From CAZSLZ01 sp964607865 (lineage in GTDB: Bacteria > Vulcanimicrobiota > JAJTBE01 > CAZSLZ01), in the NCBI GenBank assembly GCA_964607865.1, contig CAZSLZ010000005.1, positions 1 through 49,321 on the forward strand: a stretch of DNA of 49,321 nucleotides, written 5' to 3'. Positions 42,542-49,321 of this stretch are shown here, in pieces. Under the pieces are notes generated by a model that did no database searches, was not told where the DNA came from, and worked only from the letters and a program-made list of their open reading frames with translations. The position numbers and the translations under genes were made by a program. The first letter of the stretch is position 1. The number at the start of each line of letters is the position of its first letter.

Positions 42542-43862
42542 GACCAAAGAAGTAAATGTATATGTAGATTATCTGGCCCGCTGTGAAGGGGAATCAGCCC
42601 TGGAGCTAAGAGTTGACGCTGACGGCAAAGTAAGAAAATGGGAAGTTAACCTTTATGAACCTCCCAGGTTTTTCGAGGGATTTCTGGTGGGGCGAAAATG
42701 GTATGATGCCTATGAAACTACATCCCGGATCTGCGGAATCTGCTCGGTTCCCCATACCATATCGGGAATTGAAGCTACAGAACAAGCTTTTGATATTGAA
42801 CCCGACGATACAGTGAAACTTATACGCAGGTTGGCGAACCTGTCCGAACTCAACATGAACAGCATTGTTACCAATTTTATTCTGGGTGGCCCCGATTATT
42901 TTGGTAAAAACTCGGTAATGGAAATGGCCCAGGTACCCGAATTGCTGCCAGCTGTCAAGGCAGCCCTTAAATTCAAGCGTCTGGGGAACGATCTGACTGA
43001 TTTCTGCACCGGCAGAGAAACCCACCCTATAGCCATGGATGTGGGAAGAATGATGACCATGCCTGACAGAAAAAAAATACCTGAGTTGCTGGAAAGGCTT
43101 GAAGAAGCAAAGGATTTTGCCTGGACCATGGCTGAAATTGTAGCAGGTTACAAACCGGTGGTACCTTTTAAAAGAAAGGTGGATCTGGTTGCAATTCACG
43201 ATGAAAAACAGTATGCAGTGAATTACGGCAAAATTAAGTCCACCTCAGGCTTCGAAATTAAACCCAGGCAACACGATGAATATATTCAACATAAACATTA
43301 TAAACAATCAAATGCACTGCATTATTTTCTGGAAAACGATCCTGAAAAGACTTTCATGTGCGGGCCTATTGCCCGGGTAGTGCTGGGATGGGCTCAACTT
43401 ACCCCGGACTGCCGGAAAATGGCAGAAAAACACTGGGGCGGCCCTGACTGGTTCCACGAAAATATGCCTTTCTCTATTTATGGCGCTCATTGTGTGGAAT
43501 ATTTATATACCGTGGAAGAGGCTATTCGCATATTGAAAGAGCTTCAGAACCGTAATTTAAGAAACCGTTTTGTGGAAAAGGCAAAACCTAAAGCTGGCCA
43601 GGGGTGGGCCGATACCGAGGCTCCCCGGGGCCTGCTTCACTACTCTTTCAAATTTGATGAAAATGGTGATGTGGAATGGGCTGACATAGTTACTCCCACA
43701 GCCCATCATGTCCGCAACCTGGAAAAGGACCTGGGAGCTCTGGGTAAACACCTGGTCGGTTTGGACGATGAGCAGGCCAGCCTGATGGTTCAACAGGTGG
43801 CAAGGTGTTATGACCTTTGTAATTCATGTTCGGTTCATTTCATTGATATGACAGATAAATAA
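42534..43862 (+). CDS. hydA: Group 3b [NiFe] hydrogenase large (alpha) subunit HydA
   Basis: This 442-residue subunit holds the Ni-Fe(CN)2CO active site. The L1 motif 'RICGICSVPH' (C67, C70) and the C-terminal motif 'DLCNSCSVH' (C429, C432) give all four Ni/Fe cysteines. After His435 only seven residues follow (FIDMTDK), a short tail like that of archaeal group 3b enzymes, probably removed by a maturation protease not in this window. I chose the GTG at 42534 because AAGGAG lies 9 nt upstream and it overlaps hydD by 8 nt; a GTG at 42498 would add 12 residues. HypF, encoded at 6986-9277, would help build its cyanide ligands. Confidence 0.96.
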   Translation: MSKTKEVNVYVDYLARCEGESALELRVDADGKVRKWEVNLYEPPRFFEGFLVGRKWYDAYETTSRICGICSVPHTISGIEATEQAFDIEPDDTVKLIRRLANLSELNMNSIVTNFILGGPDYFGKNSVMEMAQVPELLPAVKAALKFKRLGNDLTDFCTGRETHPIAMDVGRMMTMPDRKKIPELLERLEEAKDFAWTMAEIVAGYKPVVPFKRKVDLVAIHDEKQYAVNYGKIKSTSGFEIKPRQHDEYIQHKHYKQSNALHYFLENDPEKTFMCGPIARVVLGWAQLTPDCRKMAEKHWGGPDWFHENMPFSIYGAHCVEYLYTVEEAIRILKELQNRNLRNRFVEKAKPKAGQGWADTEAPRGLLHYSFKFDENGDVEWADIVTPTAHHVRNLEKDLGALGKHLVGLDDEQASLMVQQVARCYDLCNSCSVHFIDMTDK

Positions 43863-43907
43863 ACATTTTTACCTTTAAATTAGTTGGAAAGCAATCCGAT
43901 CTAAATT

Positions 43908-44039
43908 GAGATTGCCACACCTCTTAAAGGCTTGTAATGACGCCGTTTTTAGAAAACGGTAAACATATTGTTCGCATTGTATTTTTTTCCGGCAAAAGAT
44001 TCAGGCGCTTATGGGCGCAAGGTAAGTGGGTATAGAAAA
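43908..44039. repeat. Dispersed repeat copies downstream of hydA
   Basis: An inverted family-1 copy (43908-43941, from GAGATTGCCAC to GTAATGAC) and a family-2 copy (43964-44039, CATATTGTTCGCATTGTA to AAGGTAAGTGGGTATAGAAAA) lie in the 238-nt gap between hydA and the convergent TraB-like gene. The lead-in to family 2 (TTTTTAGAAAACGGTAAACATAT) parallels that at 39489-39510. The hydrogenase operon is therefore flanked by related repeats. Confidence 0.72.
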
Positions 44040-44100
44040 CCATAAAAAATATATTTCACAAACATATCAATTTCCTGTATTTTTTACTGATATTCAACAA

Positions 44101-46524
44101 TTACCAAATGTATTGACGGGCAATATCTCTAACTTTATGGCCTGAAAGAACGTGAAAAACCCGTATTTTCTTCAGTGTAACCGGTGAAAGGCTGCCTATG
44201 GGGATATATATTATCTGCTTTCCCAGCCGGGATGCGAAAGTCTTAAAATAGGACCGGGGCGGTTTTGCCGCAGCATAAACAATATTTTTTTCCTGGCTGT
44301 ATTCAATGGCGGACATCAAGAGTACTTCTGACTTGTTTTTTGCCTGGGTATAGAAAGGATCGGTCCAGACATCCCATACCCTGCCAGGCGGATATGTCAT
44401 CATAAATCCGCCATAAGTGCAGCGGGCGATGCCTGGCCCTACAATTTTATCTGCAGGGTGAGTGGAATAGAATGCCATGTCCGATTCCTGGTGATGCTCG
44501 CCCAGCCAGGTAAGTTGCCAGTTGAATTTTCTGTCTTCAGTATCATCATCAAAAATTATGACTACCGAGCCCACTCCGCCTGTTCTCTGAAGTTTCTCTT
44601 TCACGTAAATCTTCTTTTCGTGCCAGTTTCTCAGGGTTTCCTTTATATCCACTCCGTCCAGTAAGGAAGTGGTGAAGGGTTGAATCCGGGAATGTTCCTC
44701 GGATAAAATATTCATACCCTTTTTCTGCAAATAACCGCTGAAGTTTTCTATAACCAGGTCTTCAGGGGGGTAAGAACATAGCATAGCTTCATCAAATTCC
44801 TTTGCCCAATCTCCCGGGTTTTTCTCATTCAATCTTCGATTTACCGGTATCCTCATCAATTGTTTACGAAAATATGGAAACTTTCTTCGCAGAGTGATTT
44901 TCTTGCCATTGAGCCAGACTTCATCAGCCTTGATATCGACTGTTTGAATCTTTCCTGAATTATCCAGCCAGGGGTAACAGGTAAGCAGATCCCATACTTC
45001 ATAAGCATAGTTATCATCACTGCAACTGCGGGCAGCAATAATCATCTGATACAGATCCGGTAACAACCTGCCAGTTACACGGGCATATTTTCGTGCAAAA
45101 TTCATAAATACCCTCAACTGCCATGGGGATATCTCTTCATTGACATTTTCTTTATAATGGGAAGCTGCCTTTTTCAGCATTAAGATTAAAAGTCGCTGGC
45201 GGTCCCGGAAATTTTCATTTTCTACAATCTGCCGATAGTATTGCAAAAGTTCCTTCCAGCGATCCTCGCAACCCTGAAACTTGTGAATTTTCTCCTTTTT
45301 TGCCTTTCTGTCCTGATTCATGTTTTTGAAAAAAAGCTCAAAATACTCTTTTTCCTCGGCAATTGTGGTTTTGCGCCCTGCAGTTGATTTTTCGGGCATA
45401 TTGAATAACCGGGCTACAATTTTTTTCATGAAACTATTAAAGATTTGTTTGTTTTCCTTAGAATCTTTATTAGATGCAGTTATGTTTGTATGGTAATTAT
45501 TAGTTTTCTGAAGTAAAGGGGGTTGATTTTCTCCATGGCTTTCCAGTTCAAAAATCATCGGTATTTCATAACTCAGTTGAACCGATTCGGTATTTTGTTT
45601 CTTTTTATGCCTCAGGTATTTGTATTCTTTTTTAGCCAAACCGGTTTCATTGTTGTAATTTTCATTTCTGGTTGATTCAGCCGGGTTAAACTTCGAGGGC
45701 TTACATGATTTTTTTCTAAAATCCTGTAAAGATAAGACTTTTTGTGAATCATCCCTGTATTTATTCTTTTCCCTTTCAATTTTTTCTCTGGAAATCTCAT
45801 CAATTTCCTGTTCTATCCGGTGTGCCCCCCGGTTCATTTCATAAATTGCAGAAATAAAAGGATCTTCTCCCGCCACTTCCCTGATTGAATTTAAAGACAG
45901 GTTAAAAATTTGCAGATCTTTACGGGTCGCCTTACCCAGGGGCAAAACGCATTTTCTTTTCAGCCTGCGGATTATACCTTCCACATGAGTTATACCGCAA
46001 ACCAACAACACTTTTTCTTCCTGTTGCAAATGTTGCTGTATGCGGTAAGCCATGGTCTCTTCCCGCATTTCATCCCTGGGGGTTATGGGGTTGGGTTTCT
46101 GCCCGGATTCAACAGTATCCTTATACAGGTTATAATAATTTACCAATCCCAGTTTCTGAACAGAATAAGGATCGGGCATGGGATCAAAAATCAGGGGATA
46201 ATCATCGGCGTCATAGTCCACACATTTCACAGGTATATCCATTTCCAACCCACTGCGGATAGCTTCCGCCAGAGGATCCGAAGGCTCCACGGGAAAATAG
46301 ATATAATCGCCGTCGCCGTTCCTGTAAAATACCACCGAATAAAAAGGAAACCGTTTTACAGCCCTGACCAGATGAGATTGCAATGTGCTGGGAAGTTCAA
46401 CAGCAATAAGATCTGGTTTTAGTTCCCTCACAGCTTCAGCCACATAATAAGCAAACTCGGCCTGGTAATGACAAACGGGAACCACAAAAAGATTATCGAA
46501 TTGTAAATAGTTTTTATCTTTCAT
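44101..46524 (-). CDS. TraB/ChaN-like domain protein with large C-terminal domain
   Basis: The first 260 of 807 residues resemble the TraB/PrgY/ChaN (EreA-type) superfamily: H19 in 'VPVCHYQAEF', E43 in 'LIAVELPS', and H180 in 'LLVCGITHVEGIIRRL'. A low-complexity Lys/Asn/Ser-rich linker (about 260-370) and a helical region (about 390-560) follow. Then comes a C-terminal domain (about 620-800) with 'VGSVVIIFDDDTED', 'FNWQLTWLGEH' and 'GPGIARCTYGGFMMTYPPGRVWDVW' stretches that look conserved but that I cannot name. There are no signal peptide and no membrane helix. The start lies 2 nt after the AAA+ gene, so the two are coupled. The overall pattern recalls DUF5682-type proteins that occur beside MoxR ATPases. 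Function unknown. Confidence 0.72.
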   Translation of the reverse strand: MKDKNYLQFDNLFVVPVCHYQAEFAYYVAEAVRELKPDLIAVELPSTLQSHLVRAVKRFPFYSVVFYRNGDGDYIYFPVEPSDPLAEAIRSGLEMDIPVKCVDYDADDYPLIFDPMPDPYSVQKLGLVNYYNLYKDTVESGQKPNPITPRDEMREETMAYRIQQHLQQEEKVLLVCGITHVEGIIRRLKRKCVLPLGKATRKDLQIFNLSLNSIREVAGEDPFISAIYEMNRGAHRIEQEIDEISREKIEREKNKYRDDSQKVLSLQDFRKKSCKPSKFNPAESTRNENYNNETGLAKKEYKYLRHKKKQNTESVQLSYEIPMIFELESHGENQPPLLQKTNNYHTNITASNKDSKENKQIFNSFMKKIVARLFNMPEKSTAGRKTTIAEEKEYFELFFKNMNQDRKAKKEKIHKFQGCEDRWKELLQYYRQIVENENFRDRQRLLILMLKKAASHYKENVNEEISPWQLRVFMNFARKYARVTGRLLPDLYQMIIAARSCSDDNYAYEVWDLLTCYPWLDNSGKIQTVDIKADEVWLNGKKITLRRKFPYFRKQLMRIPVNRRLNEKNPGDWAKEFDEAMLCSYPPEDLVIENFSGYLQKKGMNILSEEHSRIQPFTTSLLDGVDIKETLRNWHEKKIYVKEKLQRTGGVGSVVIIFDDDTEDRKFNWQLTWLGEHHQESDMAFYSTHPADKIVGPGIARCTYGGFMMTYPPGRVWDVWTDPFYTQAKNKSEVLLMSAIEYSQEKNIVYAAAKPPRSYFKTFASRLGKQIIYIPIGSLSPVTLKKIRVFHVLSGHKVRDIARQYIW

Positions 46525-46526
46525 AA

Positions 46527-47390
46527 TTAAAAGGTCAGATAACCGATTGCCTCTTCACCCAGAACTTGTTTTACAGCCAAGCTCAAAGCTTTCTGGTCTT
46601 TCATCTTCTTCTGTTTAATGAGTTTTCCCGCATATCTGCCAATATTGATTCCATCCCTTACCGTGTATCTCTCATCTTTTTTGTGAGCTCTCTGTAAAAA
46701 ATTCACCACATATTCCAGAATCTTATTTTCCATGAAAGGTAGATTTTCTTTCAAAATATGAAGTTCTTCTTCTTTTTCCGGGAAATCAATAAAAATCTGG
46801 GGTTGTAAACGAGAATGGATATATTCGGGAATCTCGAAAGTTGAAGCATCGTCGTTCATGGTGGCTACAAAACGAAAATCCGGATGAGCCTTGATTTTAA
46901 TTCCTGCCACAATCGATTCGATATATCTGCGGTTATCGAGAAGAGGCGCCAGGGACGCCCAGGATTTTTCACTCATCCTGTTGCCCTCGTCAAGGATTGC
47001 CACACCTCCCCGAAGCATGGCGGTTACTACAGCGCTGGCAACGTATTTTATTTCCTGGTTGGAGGCAATTACAGGAGTAATGAGCAGATCCTCGGGCCGG
47101 GTATCCATGGTTGCCTGGAAAATATAGACTTCCTTGCCCAGGTTGCGGGCGGTAGAATAAGCCAGTGTGGTTTTACCAACTCCAGGTTTACCCAGCAGCC
47201 GGGGGTTCAAAGGATAATCTTCGTCATCCAGAACCATCCACGAGGCAAGCAACTGCAGTTGAAGTTCCTTTTGCCCCACCCAGTTCATGGGTAAATAATC
47301 GGGATGGGAAAGATGAATGATTACCCCTTCAATTTCCACAAATTCTGGCCTGATTGCTGGGTTTTCTGTACTTCCGGTTATATGGCCCAT
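46527..47390 (-). CDS. MoxR-like AAA+ ATPase
   Basis: This 287-residue AAA+ ATPase has Walker A 'GKPGVGKTT' (67-75), Walker B 'VAILDEGN' (130-137, D134/E135), sensor 1 N179 in 'ATMND' and an arginine finger near R194. The layout is that of the MoxR/AAA_5 group. Such ATPases often work with a VWA-domain partner to remodel or activate a third protein. Here the partner is the TraB/ChaN-like protein 2 nt downstream, and no VWA gene lies in the window. The gene lies 81 nt downstream of the PAS-kinase-like gene on the same strand, so the three may form one unit. It appears intact. Confidence 0.88.
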   Translation of the reverse strand: MGHITGSTENPAIRPEFVEIEGVIIHLSHPDYLPMNWVGQKELQLQLLASWMVLDDEDYPLNPRLLGKPGVGKTTLAYSTARNLGKEVYIFQATMDTRPEDLLITPVIASNQEIKYVASAVVTAMLRGGVAILDEGNRMSEKSWASLAPLLDNRRYIESIVAGIKIKAHPDFRFVATMNDDASTFEIPEYIHSRLQPQIFIDFPEKEEELHILKENLPFMENKILEYVVNFLQRAHKKDERYTVRDGINIGRYAGKLIKQKKMKDQKALSLAVKQVLGEEAIGYLTF

Positions 47391-47471
47391 TATAAATTAC
47401 TCCTTCCTGGTTAATGTAACAATTGCTTCTGTATGAAGGGCGGTGTTTCCTCGTTTTTATTTCAGCAAGAT

Positions 47472-49321
47472 TCAAGCTGGAAATGTTATCAGGAATTGAG
47501 TGAGCCTTCTCTTCCTGAGAGATATCATTTTGATTGTTCCTTCATGGGCTTCAATTATTCTGCTGCAGACAGGCAAGCCGGTCAAATGCTTTTCTGATTT
47601 AAGAGAAGCACAAAGAGAGAAAATGTCTTCGGGTTTTTTCAAATGCATTTGTTTTCCGTTATCGGTGATCTGAATGATAATTCTGTCGTCTTCTCTCCGC
47701 CCAGCTATAATCAAGGATACTTTGCCTGATTCGGGAGCCCGGGACAGGGTGTTTTTAAAGAGCAGAGTAAAAGCCTGTTCCAGTGAATGTGCGGATGCCA
47801 TGATTTCAAGATCGGGCTCCACCTGAACCCGGACATCTGCATTTTCAGTATTGATCTTTGAAAGCACATTGTTTAAAAATGAATCAAGATTCAGTTTTGC
47901 ATCACGTTCTATTTCACCTGCGCTGGAGAATTCCAGAAGAGTGTTAACATATGTATTCAACCGGTCCAATGAGTTAACGATTCTGGGATAGTTGGTTCCC
48001 AGCAGGCGTGGGTCTTCTTTAACCAGGTTAAAATAACCCCTTAACAGGTTTATATTATTCATTAAATCATTGTTCAGGGAACATTCCAGATCCCTGAGGT
48101 AACGGTTCTTCTTTTTCAGTTCGTTTTTCAGGATGTCCCGTGAAGTGTTATCTGTGATAATACCTAATATACCTTTAATTTTGTCATAGTTGTCAAAACA
48201 GGGAGCCTTGACAACAGTAAAACTTTTTCTTCTACCTTTTTCATCAAGTTCAAACTCCAGCTTTACTGTTTCCCCGTTCAAGGCCTGCAAATCGGTTTCA
48301 AGCATTTTACGTGCCAGGGGTTCAGAAAAAAGTTCATTATCGGTTTTGCCTTCCATGATTTTTGAAGAGATACCGGAAATTGATTCCATTGCTGGTGAAA
48401 CACGGGTATATTTATAATCGGTATCCTTGGTAAAAATCATGTCAGTAGTATTTTCAAAAATGAAATCGAGGACACCACTTCGAAAGATTATACCAACCTG
48501 GGAATCATGATCGGGAACCACATCTTCCACAATATGTATCAAACCCAACGGAACCCCAGCTTTATCCTTGAAAATAGAAACACGGATCCGGCATTTTTCT
48601 CTTTCACACAGGGGAGGCTGCATTTTGCATACGATAGTCTTTCCTTCCCTGGTTCGCATAACCTGGCGAATTGTTTCTTCATACTTCTGATGATGCCGGG
48701 GGTGAATAAATTCCCTGAAATTTCTGCCTGTCAATTCATCAATATTATTGGAGCTGAAATGGGTAAGGGCCCGGGAATTTATCTGAAAAATATTTCCCTC
48801 CAGGTCGGTAATAACCGCCCCCTCGCTGAGAACATTGAAAATGACATCAATTGATTTTCCTGATGTTTTCTCTTCTCCAGGTTTTTGCATTAATTCGTTC
48901 TGACTGGAAATATCAATAATCATGGCGCGGATAAATGCAATTGTTTCATCCTTTATAACTGGATGAAAACTGGTTATGCAGGTAAAAGTTTTTCCTTCTT
49001 TGGCCCTGGCTTCATAAGTTTCCTTGTGAATTTTTCCAGTTGCCATATCTTTTAAATCGCGTTTCAACTGAAGATGTTCATTGGTGTTGAAAAACTGAAA
49101 AATATGAAGCCCGCTGGATACATCATTGCGGGTAAAACCAAATTCATTTGTAGCTGTTTCGTTGATGGTAATAATGTTGCCCTTCCAATCAAGATCAACA
49201 ATGGAAACCGGCATGAAATCCGCAAAATTGCGGTATTTCCGCTCACTTTTTTTTAGAGCTTCCTTCAGTTGAATCCTTTCTTCTTCTTTAACCAAATAAA
49301 TAATTCCCTTTTTTGCCCGGG
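47472..49321 (-). CDS. PAS-domain kinase-like protein with degenerate kinase core (5' end outside window)
   Basis: The frame stays open to the window edge ('RAKKGIIYLVKEEERIQ' linker), so the protein may be truncated here. A TTG at 49295 with AAGGGA upstream is an alternative start, giving 607 residues. Numbering from there: PAS 1 (about 20-130), PAS 2 (148-265), PAS 3 (277-390), a helical HisKA-like region (395-470) and a HATPase-like domain (490-605). The H-box reads 'LNNDLMNNI' (N409 at the His position). G1 is 'DNGKQM' (Gly to Gln) and the G2 stretch is 'TGLPVCS' instead of GxGLGL. It is therefore probably a pseudokinase that senses through PAS and signals by binding. It sits upstream of the AAA+ gene. 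Confidence 0.75.
   Translation of the reverse strand, partial: RAKKGIIYLVKEEERIQLKEALKKSERKYRNFADFMPVSIVDLDWKGNIITINETATNEFGFTRNDVSSGLHIFQFFNTNEHLQLKRDLKDMATGKIHKETYEARAKEGKTFTCITSFHPVIKDETIAFIRAMIIDISSQNELMQKPGEEKTSGKSIDVIFNVLSEGAVITDLEGNIFQINSRALTHFSSNNIDELTGRNFREFIHPRHHQKYEETIRQVMRTREGKTIVCKMQPPLCEREKCRIRVSIFKDKAGVPLGLIHIVEDVVPDHDSQVGIIFRSGVLDFIFENTTDMIFTKDTDYKYTRVSPAMESISGISSKIMEGKTDNELFSEPLARKMLETDLQALNGETVKLEFELDEKGRRKSFTVVKAPCFDNYDKIKGILGIITDNTSRDILKNELKKKNRYLRDLECSLNNDLMNNINLLRGYFNLVKEDPRLLGTNYPRIVNSLDRLNTYVNTLLEFSSAGEIERDAKLNLDSFLNNVLSKINTENADVRVQVEPDLEIMASAHSLEQAFTLLFKNTLSRAPESGKVSLIIAGRREDDRIIIQITDNGKQMHLKKPEDIFSLCASLKSEKHLTGLPVCSRIIEAHEGTIKMISLRKRRLTQFLITFPA

Noticed and set aside
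42606..43199. 197-codon open frame antisense to hydA
   Set aside because: hydA carries all four active-site cysteines in the plus frame, so this is a shadow.

Overview
The window looks like chromosomal DNA of a motile, diderm-type bacterium with an anaerobic or facultative lifestyle. It has moderate-to-low G+C, a full basal-body flagellar operon, a chemosensory gene cluster, a cytoplasmic group 3b [NiFe] hydrogenase operon and many large signalling proteins (CHASE2 cyclase, GAF and PAS kinases, TPR and HEAT proteins, a CHAT/beta-propeller giant). I could not fix the phylum. The style suits a deep-branching uncultured lineage more than a well-known genus. No rRNA, tRNA, IS element, phage gene or CRISPR array was seen.

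Layout. 1-2702 (+): two TPR proteins and a small exported protein. 2712-4982 (-): a zinc-ribbon membrane protein and a CHASE2 adenylate/guanylate cyclase. 5100-9277 (+): endonuclease IV, a nitronate-monooxygenase-like flavoprotein and the hydrogenase maturation factor HypF. 9274-16779 (-): a Gly/Ala-rich small protein with its own promoter, a sulfatase-fold membrane enzyme and a 1695-residue CHAT-like / beta-propeller / transmembrane / cyclase-like fusion. 16929-19349 (+): a GAF hybrid histidine kinase. 19333-28562 (-): a flagellar operon read fliE-flgB-flgC-fliF-fliG-fliH-fliI-fliM-fliN(Y)-fliP. 28809-38911 (+): a chemosensory cluster of a soluble double-tip MCP, a triple-CheW scaffold, CheB, a HEAT-repeat protein, CheR, CheY and CheA. 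38912-39874: a non-coding gap full of dispersed repeats. 39875-43862 (+): hydBGDA. 43908-44039: more copies of the same repeats. 44101-49321 (-): a TraB/ChaN-like protein, its MoxR-like AAA+ ATPase and a PAS-domain kinase-like protein that runs off the window.

How it fits together. The divergent flagellar and chemosensory operons share a 246-bp AT-rich intergenic region and probably serve one motility system. Several parts depart from the textbook: FliM carries five copies of the EIDALL-type CheY-binding motif, the MCP has two signalling tips about 300 residues apart, three CheW domains lie in one polypeptide, and CheA has Gln where the P1 phospho-His should be. HypF and HydBGDA belong to one pathway although they lie 30 kb apart.

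The strongest leads are: an in-frame TAG in hydG just before its [2Fe-2S] cysteine motif; the CheA P1 His-to-Gln change; the multivalent FliM; the CHAT-like/propeller/cyclase-like fusion with its sulfatase-fold partner; the AAA+/TraB-like pair; and the repeat tracts bracketing the hydrogenase operon. All functional statements come from motif reading by eye. No database search was possible.
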